Origin: Chloroflexales bacterium ZM16-3
GTDB taxonomy: Bacteria > Chloroflexota > Chloroflexia > Chloroflexales > Chloroflexaceae
Assembly: GCA_004138175.2 (NCBI GenBank)
Contig: RYFE02000018.1
Location: forward strand, 1-64,000
Length of the DNA stretch: 64,000 bases
Reading direction: 5' to 3'
In this document: positions 40,336-48,317 of the stretch, piece after piece
How the letters are laid out: the number at the start of each line of letters is the position of its first letter
Position numbering within the stretch: position 1 is the stretch's first letter
Translations under genes and position numbers: made by a program
The notes under the pieces: model-generated
The model's input: the letters and a program-made list of their open reading frames with translations, nothing else
What the model was told of the DNA's origin: nothing
Databases searched by the model: none

Positions 40336-41673
40336 CTACCGCATCACGATTGGCAGATGGATGTGATACACCGGTAGCCCGGCTAGCTCGCGGTAAACCA
40401 GGAAAGCGAGGCGACGTGTAGATGGCTCGCCGTTTATGTCGTAGCATGCACCGCCTGGACATTCAGTGCTGATAGTGAATGGGATCCGCACCATCCCCCA
40501 GCGCTGTGCGCCGGGGTTATCGGCCGGTGGGAAGTCCTCATACTTAAACCAGAAGATCCGCACCACGTCGCCCCTGGCGGCCATCGCGGTGTAGACGGCC
40601 CGTAAGAAGGCGGCCTGGTCGGCATCGTTCTGCTGTTTGAAGGCGGTGTTATAGCCGATCTCGGTGATCCAGTAGCGCCGTGCCGGGTCCTGCACCTCGG
40701 CGAGCACGCTGCGGATGCTGGTCAGCCGATCATTGATCAGGTCTGAGTCGGCCTGAAGGCTCAGCCGGATCTCCTCGGGGTAGGGATGGTAGCCCAGTCC
40801 GTCGAGCGGGTAGGCTCCGTAGGTCTTGAGGTACTCCTGGAAGGGCTCGCCCGTGACTGGTGCTGAAGGGCTCGTGCTCGTCTCTAGGCTGTAGCCGTAG
40901 ATCTGCCGTAGGTAGTCGGTGTCGCTCAGGTATCCCGTCTGGCCTTGATCTAGGGTGCCCTTGGGGTGCAGCCCTCCGACGATCACCTGCACATTGTCGC
41001 GCCATGGTGCGCCGTCGGCGGGCTGTGGGTGCTTGAGCAGCCGGTAGAACTTGGTGTGTAGCCGTGCCGCCAGGGAGGCCGGTACTCCCTGCCCCTTAGC
41101 GGTCAGCCGATTCTGCTCGTTCAGTACTTCGTAGGCCGCCACCGTGCCCTGGTAGTGCGTGGCGATTCCCAGCGCTCGCCCAAGCCAGCGCTGCATATAC
41201 GGGTTGACTCCGCCGCCATAGATCGAGTCGGTGGTGAAGGGCCCTGCCCCGATCCCGTCGGTGGTGTTGAGCGGCTCTGCGACCTCTTTGACGACGCCGA
41301 ACCCCAGGAGGCCGAGCACCTGTAGCCCGTGGCGCGGGGCCACCTCGTTGATGAAGTAGTCGTAGCGGGCAAAGGTGCGGTCGAGCGCCGCCGCGTCATC
41401 ACCCTCCACAAAGAACTCTAGCCGCACCCAGCGCACCCCCGCCTCCTCTAGGATCTGCCCCATGCGCTCCTGGGAGACCCTGTTCGGCTCGTCGGGCAGG
41501 CCGGGGTAGGTGCCAAACTCGTACCACGGGTCGCGGATGACCATCCCCATCATGTCTGGGTCAAGCGCCTGAGATTGCGTCGAGGGTGAGCTTGTTGCCC
41601 CCGTAGGTGGCGTGCCGGTCACAATAATACAGATGCAGGCGGTTAGGATTGCCGCGCTGAGTTTATGGAACAT
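40336..41673 (-). CDS. Secreted glycoside hydrolase-like (clan GH-A) protein
   Basis: I place the start at 41673 (MFHKLSAAILTACICIIVTG), preceded by GGGAG; this gives a clean signal peptide. The mature part of about 420 residues looks like a TIM barrel of the GH-A clan: VRWVRLEFFVEGDD in an early strand, the likely acid/base Glu in YEVLNEQNRL, and the likely nucleophile Glu in RYWITEIGYNT. Regions such as LDGLGYHPYP and RIFWFKYED are typical of GH5/GH39-like barrels. Substrate unknown. Monocistronic on the minus strand. Confidence 0.72.
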   Translation of the reverse strand: MFHKLSAAILTACICIIVTGTPPTGATSSPSTQSQALDPDMMGMVIRDPWYEFGTYPGLPDEPNRVSQERMGQILEEAGVRWVRLEFFVEGDDAAALDRTFARYDYFINEVAPRHGLQVLGLLGFGVVKEVAEPLNTTDGIGAGPFTTDSIYGGGVNPYMQRWLGRALGIATHYQGTVAAYEVLNEQNRLTAKGQGVPASLAARLHTKFYRLLKHPQPADGAPWRDNVQVIVGGLHPKGTLDQGQTGYLSDTDYLRQIYGYSLETSTSPSAPVTGEPFQEYLKTYGAYPLDGLGYHPYPEEIRLSLQADSDLINDRLTSIRSVLAEVQDPARRYWITEIGYNTAFKQQNDADQAAFLRAVYTAMAARGDVVRIFWFKYEDFPPADNPGAQRWGMVRIPFTISTECPGGACYDINGEPSTRRLAFLVYRELAGLPVYHIHLPIVMR

Positions 41674-41733
41674 ATCTGGGCTCCCTTCGTCGGGTGAACT
41701 GCACAGGCAGTAGTGCAAACGTCACCCTGTTCA

Positions 41734-41829
41734 TGTCACGCTGAGCGCAGCGAAGCGTCCCGGTGTCCTTATCGCCCGCCGGGACGCTTCGCTGCGCTCA
41801 GCGTGACAGGGCGAGTTTTGCGGTATTGC
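41734..41829. repeat. Dispersed palindromic element, copy 5
   Basis: TGTCACGCTGAGCGCAGCGAAG on the left (cited in part) pairs with GCTTCGCTGCGCTCAGCGTGACA; the right end is GCGAGTTTTGCGGTATTGC. The C to T change in both arms (GCGCAGCG / CGCTGCGC) keeps pairing. The centre is nearly identical to copy 4. Confidence 0.85.
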
Positions 41830-41965
41830 CTGCATAGAGATAAACGCTGGCCCTCGGCCCATTCCTCCCTGCGCGGAGGCGCACGATCAGTGCTACCATC
41901 TCCCTGTCAGATCCGCCGCCGCCCGGCGTCTGCCGGTGGGCTGAATAGGCTTAAGGAGGATTAGG

Positions 41966-42229
41966 ATGAGCGATCTTAGCGCCCGGTTCACACAGGCAGC
42001 CCAGGATGTGCAGCAGCTCCCCAAACGCCCTGCGAATGATGCGCTTCTCAAGCTCTACGCGCTCTATAAGCAGGCCACGGTGGGCGATGTCAGCGGAGCG
42101 CGCCCCGGCGTCCTCGACATGGCTGGCCGCCTGAAGTATGATGCCTGGACGAAGCTGAAGGGCACGCCTGCCGAGCAGGCAATGGCCGACTACATCGCTT
42201 TTGTCGATCAGCTTAAGGCCGCCGCATAG
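41966..42229 (+). CDS. Acyl-CoA-binding protein (ACBP)
   Basis: 87 residues, the canonical ACBP length. It reads SDLSARFTQAAQDVQQLPKRPANDALLKLYALYKQATVGDV, then GRLKYDAWTKLKGTPAEQAMADYIAFVDQLK; the acyl-CoA contact residues of the LYALYKQAT and KYDAW segments are present. ACBPs bind long-chain acyl-CoA in the cytosol. They are general in eukaryotes and scattered in bacteria. A strong AAGGAGGA precedes the ATG. A hairpin terminator follows, so it is transcribed alone. Confidence 0.92.
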   Translation: MSDLSARFTQAAQDVQQLPKRPANDALLKLYALYKQATVGDVSGARPGVLDMAGRLKYDAWTKLKGTPAEQAMADYIAFVDQLKAAA

Positions 42230-42243
42230 GGTGCCCCTCCCAA

Positions 42244-42287
42244 CAACGGACGACCAGCCATCGGCCCGTGGTCGGTCGTCCGTTGTC
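42244..42287 (+). terminator. Terminator after the ACBP gene
   Basis: ACAACGGACGACCAGCC pairs with the inverse GGTCGGTCGTCCGTTGT (one mismatch), loop ATCGGCCCGT. A T run is lacking, so efficiency is uncertain. Confidence 0.65.
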
Positions 42288-42444
42288 GTGACTATGGCTA
42301 TTATGTGCCCCCTTCTCTTCCCTGGGTCGTATTATCATATGGACAAAAGCCGTTGTCCCCCTCGTTCGGGATCATAGCTTTCCCGGTTTTTGCCGGCCTG
42401 GTTATGGCCACTGTGGTCCGATCAGCGCGGCTAGGAGTTCCTCT

Positions 42445-43200
42445 ATGGCGAGGATTATCTCGATTCACTCGTTTCGCGGCGGTACTGGCAAGTCTAATAC
42501 CACCGCCAATATCACCGCGCTGCTCGCCTCACAGGGCTACCGCGTGGGTGTGATCGATACCGATATCCAGTCCCCCGGCATCCACGTGCTCTTCGGCCTC
42601 GATGATAACCATATTGGCTACTCGCTTAACGACTACCTCTGGGGCAATTGCGAGATCGAGGATGCGGCCCACGATGTTACGTCGAGCCTTGAGCTGCCGA
42701 TCAGCGGTAAGATTTTCCTTGTCCCCTCAAGCATCAAGGCAGGCGAGATCGCCCGCGTCCTGCGCGAAGGCTACGACCCTGGCCTGCTCAACGATGGCTT
42801 CCAGCGCCTGATCGAGGCCCGCGACCTTGATGTGCTGATGATTGACACGCACCCCGGCCTAAATGATGAGACCTTGCTCTCGATCGCAATCTCTGACGCA
42901 CTCCTGATCATTCTGCGCCCCGATCAGCAGGACTACCAGGGCACGAGTGTGACCGTGGAGATCGCCCGCAAGCTGGAGGTGCCCCGCCTGCTGCTGATGG
43001 TGAACAAGGTGCCGCTGACCTATGATATGGCCGAGGTTGGCCTGCGTGTTGAGCAGACATACAACTGCCCTGTCGCGGCGGTCATCCCGCACTCCGATGA
43101 GCTGATGGCTCTGGCTAGCGCCGGGATCTTTGCCCTGCGCAACCCCGATCACCCGGTCACTGCCGCCTACCGCCAGGTGGCCGCCCGGCTGATGGGCTGA
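42445..43200 (+). CDS. ParA/MinD-family ATPase (orphan)
   Basis: 251 residues with the deviant Walker A FRGGTGKSNTTANI (residues 10-23; the usual leading Lys is Arg11), the A' motif VGVIDTDIQSPGIHVLFGL and the B motif DVLMIDTHPGLNDETLL, followed by LIILRPDQQDYQGTSVTVEIA and VNKVPLTYD. No ParB, MinC or parS-like repeat is near, so partitioning of the chromosome is not indicated. Positioning of another cargo or protein is possible. The substitution of the first Lys may affect dimer-dependent ATPase activity. TAGGAG precedes the ATG. Confidence 0.82.
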   Translation: MARIISIHSFRGGTGKSNTTANITALLASQGYRVGVIDTDIQSPGIHVLFGLDDNHIGYSLNDYLWGNCEIEDAAHDVTSSLELPISGKIFLVPSSIKAGEIARVLREGYDPGLLNDGFQRLIEARDLDVLMIDTHPGLNDETLLSIAISDALLIILRPDQQDYQGTSVTVEIARKLEVPRLLLMVNKVPLTYDMAEVGLRVEQTYNCPVAAVIPHSDELMALASAGIFALRNPDHPVTAAYRQVAARLMG

Positions 43201-43215
43201 GCGGGTGATCATCGT

Positions 43216-43246
43216 AGAAGGGGAGCAGCATTGCTGCTCCCCTTCT
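43216..43246 (+). terminator. Terminator after the ParA-like gene
   Basis: AGAAGGGGAGCAGCA and its perfect inverse TGCTGCTCCCCTTCT around one T: a 15-bp stem. Confidence 0.85.
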
Positions 43247-43259
43247 CTATGTTTGCGGC

Positions 43260-43265
43260 TATAAT
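43260..43265 (+). promoter_or_regulatory. Candidate -10 box for the amylosucrase gene
   Basis: GGCTATAATGG with consensus TATAAT, 35 bp before the ATG at 43301 and just after the terminator. A matching -35 is not clear. Confidence 0.5.
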
Positions 43266-43300
43266 GGTGGAACCAGTTCCGCTTTTTGTGATGGGATACT

Positions 43301-45262
43301 ATGAGCGACACCGACTGGATTCGCGAGCGGGCTAGACGTGGCATCGCCCGCTTGCTGCCGCGCGTCCGCAGCAACTTCAATGATGATGCCGACTCTGACC
43401 CGGCGGCATGGCGGGCTTTTGAGGCTCGGCTTACGCGAGAGTGGGATCGGCTCTTCGGCCTGCTGATCCAACTCTATGGCACCGAGTACGACTTCTTCTA
43501 CCACCTTGAGCAGATCTTGGTGCTGGCGGCCCGCTCCTGGTTCGCCCGACCGCAGTCGCTGCGCGATCTCGATGATCGCCGCGAGGCTGACCCCGAGTGG
43601 TTCCACTCGCAGCGCATGATCGGTGTGGTGCTCTACATCGATCTGTTCGCCGGGAACCTGGACGGGCTGCGCGAGCACCTGCCCTACCTCAAGCGGCTTG
43701 GCGTCACCTACCTGCATCTGATGCCGCTCTTCGACTCGCCCTCCGGCAATAACGACGGCGGCTATGCGGTGAGCAGCTACCGCAAGGTCAACCCGGCCCT
43801 CGGCACGATGAAGGAGCTGTCTGCCTTGGCGACGACCTTGCGCGCTGAGGGGATCAGTCTCGTGGTGGACTTCGTCTTTAACCACACCTCTGATGAGCAC
43901 GATTGGGCCAAGCGCGCCCGCGCCGGCGAGCGCGACTACCAAGAGTTCTACTTCATCTACCCGGATCGCACCATCCCCGACCAGTACGACGCCACCCTGC
44001 GCGAGATCTTCCCCACCGTGCGGCGCGGCAGCTTCACCTGGGACGAGGAGATGCGCCGCTGGATCTGGACGACCTTCAACAGCTTCCAGTGGGATCTGAA
44101 CTACCGCAACCCTGAGGTCTTCCGGGCGATGGCGGCGGAGATGCTCTTCCTCGCGAACAACGGCATCGAGGTGCTGCGCCTCGACGCGGTGGCCTTCATC
44201 TGGAAGCGCATGGGCACCACCTGCGAGAACCAGCCCGAGGCGCACCTGATCATCCAGGCATACAATGCGCTGGCCCGTATCGCCGCCCCGGCGCTGCTCT
44301 TCAAGTCCGAGGCGATCGTCCACCCGGACGAGGTGGTGAAGTATATCGGCATGGGCGAGAGCCAGCTCTCGTATAATCCGCTGCTGATGTCGCTCTGCTG
44401 GGAGTCGCTGGCCACCCGCGAGGTGAAGCTGCTTTCGCACTCGCTGCGCACCCGCTGGAAGATCGCCGATGGCTGCACCTGGGTGAACTATCTGCGCTGT
44501 CACGATGATATCGGCTGGACCTTTGATGACGAGGACGCCATCCATGTGGGGATCGAACCCTCTGGCCACCGGCGCTTCCTCAACGCCTTCTACACCGGCG
44601 AGTTCCACGGCTCCTTCGCCCGTGGGGTGCCTTTCCAGGCCAACCCAGAGACGGGCGATGCCCGCGTGTCGGGGACTCTGGCCTCGCTCGCTGGGCTTGA
44701 GCAGGGCCTTCAGGAGAATAACTCGATCCTGATCGATATGGCGATCCGGCGCATTCTGCTGCTGCACAGCGTGATCCTCAGCGTCGGTGGCATCCCGCTC
44801 ATCTATGGCGGCGATGAGGTGGCGACACTCAACGACTATAGCTATGTGAACACGCCCGCCAAGTCTGACGATAGCCGCTGGGTACACCGGGTGCCTTTCC
44901 AGTGGGAAGGTCAGGGGCTGGATCGCTGGAATGATATGGCCCGCCCCGAGGGCTACATCTACAACGAGCTGCTGCGCCTGATCGCCCTGCGCAAGAATCA
45001 GCCGGCGCTGGCAGGCGGTGACCTTGCGGTGGTTGAGACGGGCAGCCCGCATCTGCTCGGCTACATCCGCCAGCACGGCGGGCAGCGCCTGCTGCTGGTG
45101 GCGAATTTTAGCGAGTACCCCCAGGGCCTTAGCGCGAACCGCCTGCGCCTCTACGGGATGGGCTACAACTTCACCGACCTGAACACCGGGGTGAGCGTGA
45201 GCGCCGGCGATGTGCTGCCGCTGGCCCCGTACCAGTTTGTCTGGCTAGAGGCGCGGGGGTAG
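43301..45262 (+). CDS. Amylosucrase-type GH13 enzyme
   Basis: 653 residues with the amylosucrase plan: a helical N-domain (RARRGIARLLPRVRSNFNDD, LFGLLIQLYGTEYDFFYHL), then a GH13 barrel with GVVLYIDLFAGNLDGL, VVDFVFNHTSDEH, the nucleophile Asp in IEVLRLDAVAF, the acid/base Glu in LFKSEAIVHPDEV and the transition-state Asp in YLRCHDDIGWTF. A beta C-domain ends it. GH13_4 amylosucrases build alpha-1,4-glucan from sucrose; related hydrolases exist, so substrate should be regarded as probable. It is transcribed alone from the TATAAT at 43260. Confidence 0.88.
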   Translation: MSDTDWIRERARRGIARLLPRVRSNFNDDADSDPAAWRAFEARLTREWDRLFGLLIQLYGTEYDFFYHLEQILVLAARSWFARPQSLRDLDDRREADPEWFHSQRMIGVVLYIDLFAGNLDGLREHLPYLKRLGVTYLHLMPLFDSPSGNNDGGYAVSSYRKVNPALGTMKELSALATTLRAEGISLVVDFVFNHTSDEHDWAKRARAGERDYQEFYFIYPDRTIPDQYDATLREIFPTVRRGSFTWDEEMRRWIWTTFNSFQWDLNYRNPEVFRAMAAEMLFLANNGIEVLRLDAVAFIWKRMGTTCENQPEAHLIIQAYNALARIAAPALLFKSEAIVHPDEVVKYIGMGESQLSYNPLLMSLCWESLATREVKLLSHSLRTRWKIADGCTWVNYLRCHDDIGWTFDDEDAIHVGIEPSGHRRFLNAFYTGEFHGSFARGVPFQANPETGDARVSGTLASLAGLEQGLQENNSILIDMAIRRILLLHSVILSVGGIPLIYGGDEVATLNDYSYVNTPAKSDDSRWVHRVPFQWEGQGLDRWNDMARPEGYIYNELLRLIALRKNQPALAGGDLAVVETGSPHLLGYIRQHGGQRLLLVANFSEYPQGLSANRLRLYGMGYNFTDLNTGVSVSAGDVLPLAPYQFVWLEARG

Positions 45263-45320
45263 CGCACTGAGCCGAACGATTGAGCCACTGACGCACTGAT
45301 TCGCGTGTGCTACCGCGCCT

Positions 45321-45367
45321 ATGGCGACACAAAAGCGGGGGCGAAGCCCTCGCTTTTGTGTCGCCAT
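45321..45367. repeat. 47-bp near-perfect palindrome with GCGAAGC apex
   Basis: 22-bp arms (starting ATGGCGACACAAAAGCG) pair around GAA with a single G-T wobble; the apex is GCGAAGC. It lies 3' of the amylosucrase gene and may end its transcript. Confidence 0.88.
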
Positions 45368-45388
45368 ATGTCCTGCATTACCACATGC

Positions 45389-45394
45389 TATACT
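45389..45394 (+). promoter_or_regulatory. Candidate extended -10 for the STAS gene
   Basis: ATGCTATACTATG carries TGC directly before TATACT, the same form as at 35828, 55555 and 58001. Confidence 0.45.
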
Positions 45395-45442
45395 ATGCCC
45401 TGTGCGAGTAGGCTCCCACGAACCTGACTGGAGACCAGGGCA

Positions 45443-46555
45443 ATGTGGCAACGATTTCTCAGCTGGCTCTACCAAATGCCCTACCATGATGGACTGGAAC
45501 GTCGTCAGGCGGCGCTGATCCAGATGATCGAGAGCGCCATCCTGCTCGCGTCGCTTGTGCTCGCGCCGCTCCCCTTCTTTGCCCCGATAGCCCCTGTCGG
45601 CCAGATCGCCATCGTGCTCCTGATCCTATCAGTCGCTGTTGTCGCCGCTGTATCCTTGGCGCTGCTCCGCTCTGGCCGCGCCCAGGAGTCGGTCGTCCTT
45701 CTGTCGGTGGCTTTGGTGCTGCTGCAAAGCATCATGCTCTACGGGAGCACCCTTGAGCAGGGCGCGCTGCCGATGTTTGCCTTCGGCCTGCCGATCACGA
45801 TGGCTGGCCTGGTTGCTGGTCGTCGCGGCCTTGTGCTGGTGCTGCTTGTGAGTATGGCAGGTGTGTCCGCTGCGGTGCTGCTGGAGCGTTCCGGCGCGCC
45901 TGGAGCCGGGTTCGCTTCTTCCCAGGAGATCAACATCTCTTCGGCGATCATCAGCTTCGCGGTGATCGCCTCGCTGATCGCTCTGTTCGTCGACCGGATC
46001 GGCCTGATGATGCGCGACGCGCTGGCGACCCAGCGCGTCCGCGAGCGCGAGCTGGAGTCGCTCTCGCGCCGCCTGGAGGCGACGGTGCGTGAGCGCACCG
46101 CCGACCTGGAGATGGCCCTCGGCTCCCTGGAGATGCGCGCCGCCGAGCAGGATCGTCTGCTTGCCGAGAACAGCCTTCAGCAGCAGGCCATCCGCGAGCT
46201 GAGCGTGCCGGTGCTGCCGATCAGCGCGACGACCCTGGTGATGCCGCTTGTCGGCTCGCTCGACGGCGAGCGCCTGCTGGTCGTGCAGGATCGTGCCCTT
46301 GAGGCGATCGAGCGCGCCTCGGCCCGACGTCTGTTGCTCGATATCACTGGGGTGCCTCTGGTGGATAGCTATGTTGCCCAGGGGCTCATCCGCACGCTCC
46401 AGGCCGCTCGCCTACTCGGCACTGAGGTGGCCTTGGTGGGCGTGCGCCCCGAGGTGGCCCAGTCGATCGTTGGCCTGGGGCTTGATCTCTCGGGGATGCG
46501 TACCTACGCGGATCTTCAGAGCGCCCTACGCTATAGCACTGAGCAGCACGCGTGA
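45443..46555 (+). CDS. Membrane STAS-domain (RsbR-like) signalling protein
   Basis: 370 residues. About six membrane helices occupy residues 25-195, then a coiled coil (RERELESLSRRLEATVRERTADLEMALGSLEMRAAEQ), then a STAS domain: PVLPISATTLVMPLVGSLDGERL, RRLLLDITGVPLVDSYVAQGLIRTL and LLGTEVALVGVRPEVAQSIVGLG. The phospho-acceptor Thr/Ser positions of DITGVP and LVDS are present, as in RsbR-type stressosome proteins. So a membrane sensor seems linked to a partner-switching output. The sensor kinase partner is not nearby. The GAF/PAS gene follows across a repeat. Confidence 0.82.
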   Translation: MWQRFLSWLYQMPYHDGLERRQAALIQMIESAILLASLVLAPLPFFAPIAPVGQIAIVLLILSVAVVAAVSLALLRSGRAQESVVLLSVALVLLQSIMLYGSTLEQGALPMFAFGLPITMAGLVAGRRGLVLVLLVSMAGVSAAVLLERSGAPGAGFASSQEINISSAIISFAVIASLIALFVDRIGLMMRDALATQRVRERELESLSRRLEATVRERTADLEMALGSLEMRAAEQDRLLAENSLQQQAIRELSVPVLPISATTLVMPLVGSLDGERLLVVQDRALEAIERASARRLLLDITGVPLVDSYVAQGLIRTLQAARLLGTEVALVGVRPEVAQSIVGLGLDLSGMRTYADLQSALRYSTEQHA

Positions 46556-46559
46556 GTCA

Positions 46560-46635
46560 TTGAGGCACTGAACCTGGTGGCTCGCTACGCTTGCGCCTTC
46601 CTAATGACAGACTCAATTCCTCTGCCCGCCGCTAT
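46560..46635. repeat. Dispersed repeat related to 52545-52627
   Basis: TTGAGGCACTGA, GGCTCGCT-CGCT, GACTCAATT and the end CGCCGCTATAG are shared in order with 52545-52627. It lies directly after the STAS stop. Confidence 0.6.
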
Positions 46636-46638
46636 AGG

Positions 46639-46704
46639 TGGATTGTAGATTGTAGATTGGGCCAGTACATTCAATCTACAATCTGCAATCTGCAATCTGC
46701 AATT
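46639..46704. repeat. Inverted heptamer repeats (GATTGTA / TGCAATC)
   Basis: GATTGTAGATTGTAGATTG is followed, 15 bases later, by CAATCTACAATCTGCAATC and further copies, an inverted period-7 cluster that can form a hairpin just before the next gene's ribosome-binding site. Confidence 0.8.
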
Positions 46705-46720
46705 GAGATGAGGTGTGGCG

Positions 46721-48238
46721 ATGCCGACAATGCTTCCATCATTCCCGGACGACCTCGCCAAGCTGGCCTCCGCTGATCTGGCTCGGCTGGTGAGCGAGCT
46801 GCGGGCGGAGAACGCTCAGCTGCGGGCCGAGGTTGGGAAGCTGCCCTCGGCTGCCCAGAGCCTGATCGATGAGCAGCAGCGACGAACGTCGCTGCTCACC
46901 CAGCTGGCGATCGAGTTCCGCGAGGCCATTGGCCCCGAGCCGATTGTGGAGCAGACGCTTCGCGCGCTCGCGGTGAACATGGTGACGGGATCGAGCATCA
47001 TCCTCGTTGGCCCGGGCAACCAGATCGAGTTGGCTATGTCGGCGGTCGAGGGCGGGGTGCAGCGGATCGCGCCCGACCTCGCGCACAGCGTGATCGATAA
47101 TGGTCTGGCCGGCTGGGTGGTGCGCCACGGCAGCAGTGTGGCGCTCTCCGATGTCGCCCGCGACCGGCGCTGGCTTCAGTTTAGCGAGCAGCACCGCAGC
47201 GGCAGCGTGATCGTGATCCCGATCCGCCAGGTCAACACCACCCTTGGTGCCCTCACGGTCCACCGCCCCACCGCTAACGCCTTTAGCAGCCACGACCTGA
47301 TCTTGCTTGAGGGCGTTGCCGCTCAGCTTGGCGTCGCCTTGAGCGCAGCCCGCCACCAGGCCAGCGAGCGCCAGCGCCGGGATCAGGCGATGACCCTGTT
47401 ATCGATGACACAGTTCCTCTCGGCAGAGCGCAGCCTCGATGATCTGGCGGCGATGCTGAATGAGAAGGGCGCGGCCGTCTTCGGCTCCCGCTGGGGACTG
47501 CTGTTCCTGAGCAGCGACGACCGCCCCGCTGCGGCCCTTCACCCCGTGTTGCCTGGCCCCGCCAGCGAGTGGGCGGCTCCGGCGGGGCTGGCCAGCGGGG
47601 CCGCCCAGCTGGCCTGGGCCGGCCACCGCATCGTCACCACCGCCCCTGCGCCTGACCTGACCTGTGTGGCACTCCCGCTGACTCACCACGGCTCCACGAT
47701 CGGCAGCTTCGTGCTCGTCCATACGGGCAAGGGCGGTTTCTCGGCCACGCTCTGGTCGCTGCTTACGGTATTCACCCATATGGTGGCGGCGGCCTGTGCC
47801 AACGTGCAGTTGGTAGGCCGACTCACCGGGCAGGCATCTGCACTGGAGCGCCTGGTCGAGGAGCGAACCCGCCAGATGCAGCACTCGCGCGACGCGCTGC
47901 GGGTGATCTTCGACAGCTTGCCCGATGGCGTGATCCTGCTTGACGCGGAGGAGCGGTTGCTGGCCGCCAACCAGTTCTTTTGCACCACGATTATTGGCCA
48001 TCACCCGCGCGAGCTTGTCGGTCAGAGCTATGCCCACGTCTGGCAGCTGCTTGAACACCAGCCGGATGTACATGTTGATCTGACGCCGAACCGCGACTCG
48101 GGCGGCCAGCAGCTGCTGGTGCGCATCGGCGTCGCGCCGGAGGGGCGCACCTTCATCGTGCGGCGCTCGCCGGTGGGCTCCGAGGGCCATCGGGCTGAGC
48201 AGTACCTGGAGTTCTGGACTCTGACGCGCGATGCCTGA
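46721..48238 (+). CDS. GAF-GAF-PAS sensory protein without an output domain
   Basis: About 505 residues. A coiled segment (15-45) leads to GAF 1 (about 58-215, GSSIILVGPGNQIELAMSA .. GSVIVIPIRQVNTTLGALTV), a degenerate GAF 2 (about 225-365), a second coiled coil (ALERLVEERTRQMQHSRDALR) and a PAS fold (about 390-495, VIFDSLPDGVILLDAEERLLAANQFFCTTIIGH). The chain ends with the PAS; no kinase, GGDEF or HTH follows. Start at ATG 46721 because GAGG stands 7 bases before it; an in-frame GTG at 46715 is too close. Probably works with the STAS protein upstream; this is inference from neighbourhood. Confidence 0.75.
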   Translation: MPTMLPSFPDDLAKLASADLARLVSELRAENAQLRAEVGKLPSAAQSLIDEQQRRTSLLTQLAIEFREAIGPEPIVEQTLRALAVNMVTGSSIILVGPGNQIELAMSAVEGGVQRIAPDLAHSVIDNGLAGWVVRHGSSVALSDVARDRRWLQFSEQHRSGSVIVIPIRQVNTTLGALTVHRPTANAFSSHDLILLEGVAAQLGVALSAARHQASERQRRDQAMTLLSMTQFLSAERSLDDLAAMLNEKGAAVFGSRWGLLFLSSDDRPAAALHPVLPGPASEWAAPAGLASGAAQLAWAGHRIVTTAPAPDLTCVALPLTHHGSTIGSFVLVHTGKGGFSATLWSLLTVFTHMVAAACANVQLVGRLTGQASALERLVEERTRQMQHSRDALRVIFDSLPDGVILLDAEERLLAANQFFCTTIIGHHPRELVGQSYAHVWQLLEHQPDVHVDLTPNRDSGGQQLLVRIGVAPEGRTFIVRRSPVGSEGHRAEQYLEFWTLTRDA

Positions 48239-48317
48239 TGCGTGAGCAGGAAACGGATCACGGATCAATGGATCACGCGTCAGGAATCCTGCAAGTTGGT
48301 GTGGTATCCTATAGCCT

